Source: Hirsutella rhossiliensis (Eukaryota; Ascomycota; Sordariomycetes; Hypocreales; Ophiocordycipitaceae). From it: 64,000 nucleotides of DNA. The notes under the pieces are model-generated. The model was not told the origin of the DNA. It made no database searches and saw only the letters and a list, made by a program, of their open reading frames with translations. Where the stretch lies: the NCBI RefSeq assembly GCF_020360975.1, contig NW_025408683.1, positions 1,302,001 through 1,366,000 on the forward strand, in the 5' to 3' direction. Position numbers and translations under genes: made by a program. Of the stretch, positions 48,421-59,440 are shown one piece after another (position 1 is the stretch's first letter; each line of letters starts with the position of its first letter).

Positions 48421-49255
48421 TAATTAGTACTATCTCGCTATTATAGTATAGTATTTAGCTAAGGCTTTTAACGCCGCTAAGACAGCCTATCGTAAGTTCT
48501 TTAAGGCTATAAGTATATAAAAGTCTATAGTTATAAGTTTTTATCCGACCCTTTTATTAGTAATAGCTTAATAATATACTAGGTCGAGTATACTAACTAC
48601 TATATACTAATTAATAAGCGTTATAAGCTTATTATCTACCTTAACCCCGCGCCCTTTTTTAGTATTACCTATATAAGCTAGGAGTACTAAGCCTAGGAAT
48701 CTTAGTTAAAACTCTACTTTATCGATAGCGATATAGGCTATACTTCTTAGTAATATACCTTACTATTTACTAAGGCCGAGGTAAGTACTATACTAATAAA
48801 GATAGGTTTTAATATAAAGGATAAAAAAGGAGTAAAGGATAAGGTAGTTTTAGTATTTCTAAAAGTATTTAGTATAGTAAAAGGGGTACCTTAGTTAGTT
48901 CCTACTATACTAGTAAAGAAGAAGAGTAGTTAGAAGTAATAGATATATTTTATCTTTCTTTTATTTAGTTATAGCTATCTTTCTCTCCTTTATTATAAAG
49001 GTCTTAATAAAGTTATCGTTTAGTTTTATTTTCCTTAATAATATTTAATAAATAATATAGATAGTTTTCCCTTATTCTTTTATTTTACTATTTTATATAT
49101 AGTTATTATTATTATTATTATTAAGATTATACTAATAACCTATCTAGAGGTATCTAGAACTTTAGGGTTAAATAGGAGGGAAAAACTAAAGTACTTAGAG
49201 GAAAACCCTCCCCTTTTTTATAGCTAGTCCGCCCTTATACTAAGTCGCGGTTATA
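48421..49255. other. RIP-mutated remnant beside the truncated Gyp1 relative
   Basis: No domain recognised. It contains a (TTA)n-like run near 49,097-49,120 and ends with the second copy of the ~130-bp direct repeat (49,121-49,255). Confidence 0.4.
49121..49255 (+). repeat. ~130-bp direct repeat, copy 2
   Basis: Same orientation as 40,155-40,283, sharing the core AAAAACTAAAGTACTTAGAG and the end CTAAGTCGCGGTTAT. Confidence 0.75.
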
Positions 49256-52200
49256 ATATATAGAAATCTTATACTAGCTATCTTAAGTATCGTTATAGTT
49301 AGTCGGAATCTTATTAGCCCCGCTATAAAGTAACCTTAGAAAGTAACTCCTTTATATATATAGGGTATATAGCGTTAATCGGTAGTACGAGCGTTTTAAG
49401 TTAATAGTTAATAGTTAATTATATAATTATCTCTAACCTTATCTTATAACGATATCTTCCTAGGCTCTACCTTATTTTTCCGCTATAAGGCTTAGCGGGC
49501 TATTTTTTATTAATGCCGGCCTTTAGCCGGGCCGATAGTTAGGTTATTATACTAGCTTCGGGCCGTACTTATAGAGTTACTAGTATCGGCCCTAGGTTTT
49601 TATTTTCCCGGTCGGGGGGCCTAGACCGGGGTTAAGGGGAGGTCCTAATAAATTCGTCGCTCTATTTAGGTAGGCGAGGTCCGGGCCGGCCTACTTATAG
49701 TAGGGCTAGACTGCTAGTATATTTATAAGCGCTTCTAGAAGCGCTAATTAGCTAATTAATAAGTAGGTTAGCGTAGTCTACTAGTCTAACTAAAAATTAA
49801 TTATACCCTTAGCTAGATTTAAACTAACTTTAGTATTATAGCTAGTAAGCTTCCTAGGTATATAACTACTATACTACGAGGGTTTTTATATATAGTTATA
49901 AAACGTTTAAGTATACTAATATATTAATAAGTTAGTAGCGATTTAGTAGGGATTTATTACCGATTTAATAATATAACCCTATACTAATAAGTTTCCCTAC
50001 CTTACTTAGTCTTATACTTCTTTTTCCTAGTTAAGCTAGTAGTATATTCTTTAATAAGGTCTTAGCTACTTACTATATCTTTAGTATTAACCTATTAGTT
50101 ATACTTAGCTAGCTATCCTTTTTATTTAATAAGGAAAAGGGTATCGCCCTTAAATCTCTTTTAGTCTTTAATCTCTTAGACTTCCTATTTACCTTTATCG
50201 TCCTCTAAGTCTAGTATTAATAGGGTTTCGCTATCTTTATAAGTGCCTTTACGCTCCTTCTATAGCTTTAAGAGACTAATATAGAAAACGTTATAAAAGT
50301 ATAAGTACTTCTTAAAGAGTATAAAATAATATACTTACTTTCTAATAGCTTATAAGACTTAAAACGGTTTAATATACTTAGGTAAGAGTTTTCTTTTTTT
50401 ATCCTTAAAGTATAAGTTCTTTATCGATAATACTATAAGGTCTCTTACTTTTAGTATAAGCGGTTAGTACCTTAAATTATAGTATTTCGCTTATAATTTA
50501 AGAGCCCTACTTTAGTATTTCTTAAGCCTCTTTTATAGCTCTTATAGCTTAGTAACTCTTACTCTTACTTTAGGTACCTCCTTTTAAATAATATTAACCT
50601 TAATATTAATATACAAGTTTAGTTAGTAACTTATTAACTATAAGGGAATATATATTATAGTATAATTAGTTAGGTTATCGAGATAGCTAGAGGTACTACG
50701 CTATATATATTATATTCTCCTTATTATAAGACTAAAGCTTATAAGAAAAGGAATTTCTCCTCTTTAGTTAGAGTAGCGAGTAGTCTATAACTTATAAGCG
50801 GGGTAGGCATAATTCCTTACTAATACCCTACTAATACCCTACTAATATATTAGTACTATGCACCCGAGTGCTTTATTAGCCCGTACCGCCTAGTAGCGCT
50901 CTTCTTATATTAACGCTTTATTAAGTAATAATCCGGTTATTACGTTCTTTATATTATTATATATAAATTAAGTAATATATATAAGTAACGCTTAGTTAGT
51001 TTATTCTAAGTTAGTAAAGTATCTTAAATAGTATAATCCGGCTTAGTTTATTTATTTTATTAGCCTATTATTTTATAGGTAAAATACTATTAATAGCTTA
51101 TATTTTACTTATAAGATAAAATAAATATTTAACTAGAACTTACTTATAAATAAGTACCCTTTATCTAAGATAATACCTTTTAAAGGTCTATATATTAATT
51201 TAACTTAGTAATAGAATAGTTCTACTAGCTCTAAAGCTATTATTATCTTAAAGATAAGAAAGAAAAGGCAATGCTTAGTATATCGATCTATAACTACTAA
51301 AATCGTATTAACGTCTTATTTATTATACTATACTTTAAGTAGACTTATAGTAAAGTCTATTAATAATTTTTCTTATAGTTATATAGGATATAGTAATAAT
51401 TATATAGTACTATAAGGGCGATGCCTCTTAAATACTATACCTTAATATACTAAGTATAACTAAACGTATTTATTTATATCTTTTATTATTCTATCCTAAT
51501 AAAAGTTCCTTATTAGTAGTTCGCTAATACGTTAGGAGCTAAAGTATCCTATTAACGGATTATTATAAAAGAGCTATATTAGCTCTTACTATAACGCTAC
51601 CTCTAGAGGTACTACGATACGACCCTTTTATAGTAGTAGTCTATCTAAGCATACTAACTAAAAACCCTTCCCTTTTAAGAAGTCTTCGGTCTCTTTTAGC
51701 CTATTAATTACTATATTAACTAACTAAGTGCGTTTTAGTAACTCTAGTAGCGGTTCTAGAACTTTTACTATATAAACCTTTATATAGTAGGCCGCTTTTT
51801 TAGTAGTCTTCCTTAAGAGTAACTATTTATAACTAGCTCTTTCTTTAGCTTAATCGGCTAATCGTTTAGACCTTATACCTAAATTATTATAGTTTCTTTA
51901 TAGATAAGGGCTTCTTACCCTTATATCTAGGCATTATTAATAGCGCGTCCGCTAGGTTTAATTTGCTTATATAATACTTAATTATAAAGTTAAATAGTGC
52001 TAAATATATATATTATCTTACTTACCTCCTATTTAAGGAGGTCTAGTATATAAATATTTAGACGTTATAGTAGTCCGATAATACCTCTACTTTAGTCTAG
52101 GCGCTGTCTTAAAGGTGTCCTCTAGATCGTAAGTTTAGTCTAGATAGTTCCGTGCGTAAGTAGGTTAAGATAATTAAGCGATGTTTTTAATCTAAGTTAA

Positions 52201-52375
52201 GGGAGTAAGAACGTCGATGCTTCCCTAAATAGGTAGCGATAATACCGGAATATTTAGCAATTTCCTCCTTTAACGATATAACGCGATCTTATAAAAGTTT
52301 CGTCTCCTCTAGCTCCTTAATACGCGCTTATAGAGCCGTAAGCTTTTCCTTATAAGACGGTAGTCTTATACCTAT
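49256..52375 (-). pseudogene. Third gypsy-type remnant: integrase with chromodomain
   Basis: On the minus strand the first integrase catalytic block is readable as VVIDRYTKHCLF (complement of about 51,255-51,310). The integrase C-terminal motif (complement of about 50,345-50,465) includes KRKLLPKYIKPF. A chromodomain (complement of about 50,105-50,205) includes EVxEIKDxKRFKGDTLFLIK. It is RIP-mutated with TAA/TAG stops. 49,256-50,000 is probably its 3' untranslated/LTR part. An 11-bp tandem repeat (TACTAATACCC) lies at 50,818-50,847. RT is absent; the right end is cut by the copia LTR fragment. Confidence 0.7.
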
Positions 52376-52915
52376 AGGAGTAATTATTATATTACCTTTA
52401 TTATCCTTCTGTCATAGAGTAGACCCAAGAGGGCACAGGCTGTGGTCGCGCCACTACCCCCCTCTGCCACGTACGACGTGTTGCACGCACGCGACAAAGG
52501 GTAACCAATTGACTAAGCTGCCCGGCTTATCAATTGACCACACTTATCAACTGTCTAGGCAACGCCTAGACTCTCACACCTTCTTTCCTTTACTTAACGC
52601 TTCTCTTTATATCCTTTTAGAATCTTAATTAATAAAAAAGATCTTACTTAAAGAAGTTTTTAATATTTTTTTTACTATCGAGCTTTTTACTAGTTTTTTC
52701 TCTCTTTTTTAGCTATAACTAGCACCTCTGTTTTATCTCTTACTACCTCTAGGAAGCTATTGCTACTTCTGCTCCCCCTCTCTCCCCTATCCTCCTTTCT
52801 ATACCTCTTTTTAGCTCCTTCTTCCTTCTTCTATACCGGTTGTTTTTAGATTCCTAGATCCCTCTTACCTTAGGATATCTATAAGAACTGCGAAATCAGG
52901 CCACGCTCTGCGACA
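52376..52915 (-). repeat. Copia LTR fragment, inverted, interrupted by a 169-bp insertion
   Basis: It aligns with the copia LTR from its middle (52,376-52,409) and again from 52,579 to the LTR start at 52,915 (TGTCGCAGAG on its own strand). The portion beyond 52,376 is missing. RIP is moderate: many CpA/TpG changes, but some sites persist. Confidence 0.85.
52410..52578. mobile_element. 169-bp insertion with TG...CA ends and CCTTC duplication
   Basis: It starts TGTCATAGAG and ends CTCTCACA, with the perfect duplication CCTTC at 52,405-52,409 and 52,579-52,583. It is free of RIP although inside a RIP-mutated LTR. It contains two hairpins: GTCTAGGC-AAC-GCCTAGAC (52,553-52,571) and CAATTGA-C-TAAGC paired with GCTTATCAATTG (about 52,507-52,537). 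It could be a very short solo LTR or a miniature element; class uncertain. Confidence 0.75.
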
Positions 52916-53044
52916 GAAGCCGTCGCGACTATCCGACGCCTGGGCTACAAGGACGCCGCCCAAGGCAAGGAACTCTACTACTTCAAGGTCATAGGCGTGC
53001 TCGAGCACACACTGCCAAAGGAGATGCTCTGGCCCTCAAGGTAA
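52916..53044 (+). pseudogene. Coding-like fragment abutting the copia LTR
   Basis: An open frame of 42 codons starts exactly at the LTR border (EAVATIRRLGYKDAAQG...) and continues through YYFKVIGVLEHTLPKEMLW before TAA at 53,042. Composition and periodicity look protein-coding. The upstream part would have been lost when the LTR element inserted. GGTAAAG at 53,040 could be a former 5' splice site. Protein family not recognised. Confidence 0.35.
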
Positions 53045-53440
53045 AGCCGACAGCGTCATTGGCACACTCAATATGCTACCAGCAACGCCATCATAGCTCT
53101 CCGAGTGCGTAGTTGCTACGATGTTGTCAACATGAATCCATCTAAGCCTGGAGCGCGCGTGCTCGAAGCCGATCGAGTGAAGGGTATACCTCTTAGTAGC
53201 GCTTAGAAACGGTTTACCGATGCCGATAAATAAAGCGTTAAGCAGCAGCTGCATAAAAGAAATTATATATATACGCGGGTATACGAACCTTACATTAAAC
53301 GCATGCAATACCAGCCTACGCGTAATGTCTACGATTGCCTCCAATAAATGTACTATTAAACCGTCTTAACGAGGGGCTCATCACACGCTGGAAATGGAAG
53401 CGGGCCGAGGACAGCATTAGCACGAGAAGTGGCGGATTCT
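53045..53440. other. Intergenic, partly RIP-like sequence
   Basis: A mixture of normal and CpA/TpG-poor stretches. Short frames on both strands have no recognisable motif, and no gene is called. Confidence 0.5.
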
Positions 53441-53887
53441 TCTCGCGAAGAGAGATGCGAGAAGTGCATCAAAAATGCACGAAGGTAAAAGGGGAAGTAA
53501 GGGGTCGGACAGGCAGGGCAAAGCTATTTAATTCTTACGGGGGCAATAATTGCGGTAGGGGAGTGATTATTATATTGCCTTAATTCTCCTTCTTTCCTCT
53601 ACCTAACGCTCCTATTTATATCCCTCTAGCATCTTAATTGATAAAGAAGATCCTGCTTAAAGAAGCCTCTAATGTCCTTATAACTACCGAGCTTTTTGCC
53701 GGTTTTCCACCTCCTTTTTAGCCGTTGCCGGCCCTTCCGTCTTACCTCTCGCTACCTCTATAGGAAGCCATCGCCACTTCTGCTTCCCTACCCTCCTTTC
53801 TGCACCTCTTTTTAGCTCCTTCTTCCTTCTTCCTATACCGGTGTTTTTAGCTTCCTAGATCCCTCTTGCCTAGGGATATCTCCGAGG
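53441..53887 (-). repeat. Copia solo LTR, inverted, 5' end truncated, weakly RIP-mutated
   Basis: It starts TCTCGCGAAGAG (LTR 3' end) and matches about 447 bp of the 486-bp LTR. It stops in the sequence CTCCGAG, so the last ~40 bp, including the TG end, are gone. It keeps much CpA/TpG and is intermediate between the clean copy at 38,887 and the saturated ones. Confidence 0.88.
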
Positions 53888-53989
53888 GTGCTCAAGGAGC
53901 TGCTGCAGCCTTGCTGCGAGCAAAGATTGGAGTTTACCCGTTTGATCGAGGACAGGGGGCGACAGTGGAACGATGCTAGAATAGCATAG
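53888..53989 (+). pseudogene. Short helical coding-like fragment beside the truncated LTR
   Basis: The open frame begins at the break point of the LTR and reads VLKELLQPCCEQRLEFTRL, continuing through a charged segment to TAG at 53,987. It looks amphipathic-helical. It may be the tail of a gene disrupted by the LTR; family unknown. It has no start codon of its own. Confidence 0.3.
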
Positions 53990-54096
53990 TAAGTAGCAAG
54001 TGAATGTTTCTCAGTGGTTTTTATCATCGAGTTATAGCATCAGTCGCTCGACTAAAATTATGTCGTTCTTAGACTCATTAACTTTAAGGCGTCCTT

Positions 54097-54312
54097 TCAG
54101 GCCAAGTCGAGTACAAGAGGCGTCTCTGGCCGTCCTTGCAGGTACCTCAAGATGGTAGCCTTTACTAGAAAATCAACGTCCTTTTCATAGCGCAGCGTCT
54201 TTATTGGCTGACATCCCTGGCTGTGACCTAAGCGCGATGCGGTCCCTCTGCTGTCAAAGGGATAGCCCAGATCGTGGATCCCCTTTACGACACCATTCGT
54301 CGCATATCCCAA
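54097..54312 (-). CDS. Hypothetical small protein or gene fragment
   Basis: 71 residues, beginning MGYATNGVVKGIHDL and ending with a charged/hydrophobic segment (DVDFLVKATILRYLQGRPE). The last ~30 residues look like a folded-protein sequence, but I recognise no family. There are no clear promoter or splice signals. It may be a remnant of a longer gene. The surrounding sequence is not RIP-mutated. Confidence 0.25.
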   Translation of the reverse strand: MGYATNGVVKGIHDLGYPFDSRGTASRLGHSQGCQPIKTLRYEKDVDFLVKATILRYLQGRPETPLVLDLA

Positions 54313-56936
54313 TCGGCAGGGTTGGCGACCTTAGCTCGTGTGATACCGCCGGGGTAAAGGCAATTCTTTAACAAAGATATCTGAAGTAGGAAAAAAAAAC
54401 AGCCTATACGTCGAGGCATCATCACTTAGGCAGGCACATTCACACTACTATTTGCATCAGGCTGATTGACTGCTATAAAGGGCATCTTGGAGCGAGAACA
54501 ATGTGAGCTCAGGCAGATTGAATATCGCGTTAAGGCGGTGGACAAATTGCTAAGGTGTTCGCATTACCTTTGCTAGTACTAATGCGTATATAAGTACTTC
54601 CTCTGGTAAACTTACGCTCGGTAGTGACGACAGCTTCGGCATCGGAGGGCGCCAAAGCAACTTCGTCCGCCACCCCCATAGCTAGTGTTTTTCATGCTTT
54701 GGCACAAGGTCCCTGAGGGTCGAAGGCGGTAAGCCGCGTGTTTTGGGCAATCTCGCCAGGTGGCCGTATGCTGTTATGATTACACGCCGGGCCTGATGTT
54801 CATGAGACTTGGCCCAAGGTTCCACTGGTGTGCGAACACTGCCTAACTTGACTACTTCTCGAACATCTATTCGAGAACACAGTGGATGGTGTTGCGAGAC
54901 CTGCCAGTGCCAATAAAGTGGGACGTTGGACGGGCAGGGAAAATTCAACGATGCATCCAGTCAGTGAGACATTGAGTGGATGCCTCCCTTTAATCCCATA
55001 AGCCGCGTTAGAAAGCGTGCCCATACTCTGTATGTGAGAATAAAATTCTAATGTATTATCGATATGCATACCTGCCCAAAGGGGTTAGATGCATGAGGTT
55101 AGTGCTTGGCCAACGTTACTCTATGGCATTGACGAATGGAAACTACGATGCATCTCCACTGGGTTCCGAGGCTTCCCGATTCCTGCCGCAGTCTCAGATT
55201 CATATGCCTGCCGCTCCAAAAGTCCCGTGCGTGCCGAAACTGGTTTCATCCGCCCCACTTCATTTGGAACTCATTGCTCGCACTATTTTTTGTAACAGCT
55301 TGTAATAACTCTTTTCCCCCTCGGCCTGTTAGCAACCTGTTAGTTGAGGGGCTTGTTGCAGACCACCCGGCTATGCTTCCGCCTCCGGAGTTCCACCGGG
55401 GCTCTAACTCTTCGGAGGGAGGCACGATTGAAGACTGTGGGAAAGTTCTTTTTCTTTCGAGACCGTGGTGCTCCTCTGCGCCAATGGAACCAACCAGGCA
55501 GAGGGCTATCAGCAGCTAGGTGCGGAAGGTTCTTCTCCCCCAAGGCAAGCCGCTCCCGGTCTCCGATTCCATCGCGGGGCTCTTCCTGCTACGACTGGGG
55601 CCATTTCTGCCGCCTGGTGCCTGGGGGGCAGATTGTGGTAGTAGCCTTGGCCGAGGCGGAAGATAATTCCGGCTAGCAAAAACAAGGGTTTGCCTCGTTT
55701 ACTTTTAGGTCTTGGGCACACAAAGTCCAGTGCGCTCGCCAAACTCGAAAGAGCAGCATCCCGGAAGTCCCTGAGGAATAAGACAAGGGCCCCTACCGCG
55801 AACGCCAAGAGAGAGCCAGAGGAATGCTAAGATAGAACCTATTTACCTAGGACTTATCTTTGTGCGTGGCGCTGCGGCAGGCCCATGAATAGGACCGGGG
55901 ATTTCTATGGGTATTTTCCCATAAGTCTCAGCAGCGTCGTGTTGGCCTACGGCGAAGGTTCTCGATGTAAATAGCGCCGCCTAACTTTTACTATCACCAC
56001 ATTTAGGTGTGGCACCGATAGGAATATAAGCACATGAGGGTTAGGCCAATCGCGCGTATTTTTCCGTAGTCCAACTTGTCGGCTCGGGGGCATATTTAGA
56101 GACGAAGGAGAAACCTTCTTGACCACCCTAATAAGCTCAAATATCCGTACATTCGGGCTAAGGCAATAGTATCCTGTAAGTTCCCATTACATAATAAATA
56201 TAACGCCACCCTACCTCCAAGGCGAAGCTGCAGAGCCGGCTTCCGACCCCTGGGGGTAAGCCAATGCCCCCTACAGACGTCTCGCGAGTAAGGCTATCAC
56301 CAATTCGACGTTCCCGACTGCGCCATGCCAGTCCAGCTGGGCGGCTCCTGCGAAGCGCAACCCACGGACATGGACTCGCCAGCGACCAGACGAGCTGGTC
56401 ACATCCATATTCAGGAGAGAAGTTAGCAGCCGGAACTCCACCGTCTGCGGCGAACGCTGGGTGGGCGACAAATTTAAACTGGTATAGTCTGGGATACGTA
56501 TGTTGTCGCTCATCCCATGCGAGATTGAAGGCTTTTGAATGACCGAACACTGAGTCTGCGGCTATAATAACAAGGTTAGTGGCTCATGATGCCCGGCAGT
56601 TTCGGCAACAGACCAGAGTGGCTCTCTTCAGCCCCGCCCGTCGTTCAGGGCAATCCGTCGCCGAAACAGGCAGCAAGCCAGCTGCCCTACCAGAGGCGCA
56701 TTTCTTAACTCGGGAAAAAGAGTCATTCGATCGTTTCGGACTTAACACAATATCTCGAAAGGGTCAGAATAGTGGACCTACTGGTCGCTATGTATGGATT
56801 GGATGCCCCATGTCCTTTCAGCTGGCTGCGCACGAATGGGAAAGCTGACAATGTGACAGTAGCAAATGTGCAAGTTGGACAACTCCTAGCACCAGGGCTT
56901 TTAGCACCGAAACACCTCCAGCTAAGATTTAACACA
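54313..56936. other. Non-RIP intergenic region with no supported gene
   Basis: Balanced composition and normal CpA/TpG. Several short frames overlap each other on both strands, for example at 54,682-55,069, 55,340-55,808 and 56,158-56,550. None carries a motif and none is consistently better than its overlaps. The 55,340-55,810 stretch is GC-rich. An unannotated non-coding RNA or a heavily spliced gene cannot be excluded. Confidence 0.5.
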
Positions 56937-56992
56937 TCCTGCCAGCTGAAGCCTGCCAGCTGAGGCCTGCCAGCTGAAGCCTGCCAGCTGAA
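56937..56992. repeat. Four tandem copies of a 14-bp unit containing CAGCTG
   Basis: The unit is GCCTGCCAGCTGAA, repeated four times with one-base variants. Each copy has the palindrome CAGCTG, an E-box-type CANNTG. The array lies about 230-280 bp upstream of the aquaporin start, at a normal distance for a fungal upstream activating region. Confidence 0.85.
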
Positions 56993-57218
56993 GCATGAAG
57001 CGGAACCATATATTAACTCAAGTCCGGTGCCAAATCCCTCCCAACTTTCCATCGCCAATCTCGGTCCCGGATATATATATATGCTCACACCTAGCCCTAA
57101 AGCTTTTCGTTCCATTTTCCCTCCCTTCATTGGTGATTTATAAGTTTGATATTGTCATCGCTGGTAACGAGAATTTCTTATTCATCTACCGCTCCGACGC
57201 TGAGACGAGTGCCGCACC
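56993..57218 (+). promoter_or_regulatory. Putative aquaporin core promoter and leader
   Basis: A TATATATATAT stretch (about 57,071-57,081) lies about 140 bp upstream of the ATG, followed by pyrimidine-rich sequence. The start context is CGCACCATGGC, a strong fungal initiation context (CACC ATG G). Confidence 0.5.
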
Positions 57219-58235
57219 ATGGCTGCCGATTTCCCGTCCCCCTCTGCTCTTGAAACTGGAGAAAATGACGATGTCTACAAGAAGACGCGAGATCGTATGC
57301 TCCCAAGCTCGTCCAGAAATGCTCTGGTCGTAGTCGTTGGCGAGTTCTGCGGGACGTTTATGTTTCTCCTGCTATCCTTTATAGGCGCTCAAACTGCCAT
57401 TGTCAATAACTCGCCGGGGGGGTCAAACCCAAATGCTACATTGCTCCCGTTCAGTCTATTGTATATTGCCTCGTCTTTCGGCACTGCACTGGCTGCCAAC
57501 GTCTGGATATTTTACCGAGTCTCTGGAGGCATGTTTAATCCGGCTGTGAGTTTTAGCTACAATCTGACTTCTACTAGTAGATTTTCATATATGGGGCGGA
57601 TTATTGACCCGTTCTAGGTTACTCTAGGCCTTACTCTCGTCGGCGCTGTCACTCCCCTGCGCGCCCTCGTCATAGTGCCTGCTCAGCTAGCAGCGAGTAT
57701 TGCAGCTTCAGCAGCGGTAATGGGTCTCCTGCCCGGGCCCCTGCGCGTTGCCAATTCGCTCTCCAACGGAACCAACATCGCGCAAGGTCTCTTCTTAGAG
57801 ATGTTTTTAACCACTCAGCTCGTCCTCGCCGTATATTTTCTTGCAGTCGAAAAGCATCGGGCTACATACCTTGCCCCTATTGGCATTGGCATCTCCGTCT
57901 TTATTGCGCATATGGCAGGGACGAATTATACAGGCACCTCAGTCAATCCCGCTAGATCATTTGGCCCTGCCGTCCTCACTGGCTTCAAGAGCTATCACTG
58001 GATCTACTGGCTGGGCCCTTTTGCGGGCGCGCTCGTGGCGTTTATTGTTTATAGTCTCCTCAAGTGGCTGGACTACAGAACTGCAAATCCTGGCCAGGAT
58101 GATGACGATATCGAGCGGACAATAATTATGCCGCTAAGGAACGATCCTCAATACGAAACCGAAACCCAACGCATAGCCGCCGGTACTGACGAGCCATCAA
58201 CACCAGCAGCGCTAAAAGACCAAAATGAGCAATAG
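57219..58235 (+). CDS. Orthodox aquaporin (MIP family), two exons
   Basis: Exon 1 is 57,219-57,545 (109 codons) and exon 2 is 57,618-58,235. The 72-bp intron 57,546-57,617 begins GTGAGT and ends TAG; splicing restores frame and gives 314 residues. Without splicing the frame stops in the intron. The two pore signatures are FNPAV (NPA 107-109, split by the intron directly after Ala109) and SVNPARSFGPA (NPA 219-221, Arg222 as selectivity-filter arginine). His207 in FIAHMAG is at the filter position typical of water-selective channels. Six membrane segments lie between about residues 34 and 257, with cytosolic tails; the C-tail has an acidic run DDDD (270-273). The product is a plasma- or internal-membrane water channel. 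RIP-like damage is absent. The gene stands alone between a gene-poor stretch and a short RIP block. Confidence 0.93.
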
Positions 58236-58379
58236 TTTTACAAGAGACAGTTTGTCTCTAGAAGGTCCCAAGTCATATCGGCCCCTATTAGTTGTGTCTA
58301 TGTCGGATCTAGCTATTTACTCTATAGCTAGATGGAACTCTTCTCTATAGCTAGAGAGAAAGCATTGTTACGGTTATTT
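58236..58379. other. Aquaporin 3' flank
   Basis: Non-RIP sequence. A self-complementary CTATAGCTAG motif occurs repeatedly (about 58,310-58,355) and marks the start of the adjoining repeat. Confidence 0.4.
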
Positions 58380-59440
58380 ATTCTTTTATAGTCTTATCTA
58401 TTTATATAATAGGTTATAACTATTTAGGCTCTAATAATTGCGATATAACTATCAGCTTATTTATCTAGAGTCTAAGTAAGATAGATAGAAAAGAAAGAAA
58501 AAGGGAAGTAATTTAATTTTAAATAACCTAAGACTTTTAGCTAAGAAAATCTACTTTCTATATTAAAATATTAAGTAAGAAATAGTCTAGTCTAATATAA
58601 TAAAAGTAAAACTATATATACTATTAAGCAGAGTAAGTATAAGAAGCTATAGTTATACTTAGTAGACCTAATAGTTATATATAAGGAAGCCTACCTAACT
58701 AATATAACTCCCTTAGCCTAAGGATATTATATAGGCTTAACTTAGGTATAGGAATATCTTAATACCCTCTTTTAGCTAGCTATATATAGTTACTATACCT
58801 ATATAAGCCCCTCCCTTATCTTAATAGATAGACTAAGATATATATTACTAAATTTATCTTTCTATACTATTACGGAGTAAGCAACGGCGTAGGCTTAGGT
58901 ACGGTCTATTAAAAGAAGGTTAATAATCTATAAGGGGGAAAAGGAAGAGAAGTATAAGCCTAGCCTATATAGGCGCGGAGGCCGCTTATATATAGACTTA
59001 GCCTAGACCTTAGTCTAGGCCTATATAGGGTAAAAGCCCTTATATATACCCCTATTTCTTCTACTATACTCTTAAGCCCTTACTTAAGATATACTTAATA
59101 TAATTCTATTTATACTTATATAGTATTCTTAAGATATATATTAACGCTAGTCCCCCCAACTTATTTATATAATATATATATAAAAAGTAGTTTTACTACT
59201 TAAATACTTACTTTTATACCTACGACCGCCTATATATATATATATATACTTTAATAATAATCTTTTAGCTATATTATATATTACTTTTAATTTACTTAAA
59301 TAATATATTTCTAAGCCTACGGCTAAAGCTATAATATTATAGCCCGCTAGTTAATCCTACTCCTTTGGCCCCTATAGCTATATAGGCGCCTTAAGCTAGC
59401 TTAACTTGAATTAGGCAGCTCTATTAAGTAGGCCGGCTAT
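58380..59440. other. RIP-mutated block, unclassified repeat
   Basis: About 1.06 kb of AT-rich sequence with few CpA/TpG and no readable frame. It ends abruptly near 59,445, where normal sequence resumes. It contains the perfect hairpin GCCTAGAC-CTTA-GTCTAGGC (59,001-59,020) and several CTATATAGG words around it. No LTR or TIR pair was found at its ends. It was presumably a repeat, because RIP targets duplicated DNA. Confidence 0.6.

Noticed and set aside
50818..50847. Tandem 11-bp repeat considered as a CRISPR-like or regulatory array
   Set aside because: Units are contiguous with no spacers and lie in decayed integrase sequence. It is a simple short tandem repeat.
55340..55810. Three mutually overlapping GC-rich frames of 67-110 codons
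   Set aside because: Overlapping frames on both strands are expected in GC-rich DNA where stops are rare. None has a recognisable motif.
56158..56550. 130-codon and 80-codon minus-strand frames upstream of the aquaporin
   Set aside because: They overlap in different frames, composition is not convincing, and no domain is visible. Left as intergenic.
57841..58125. 94-codon frame within aquaporin exon 2
   Set aside because: A shadow of the real aquaporin reading frame.
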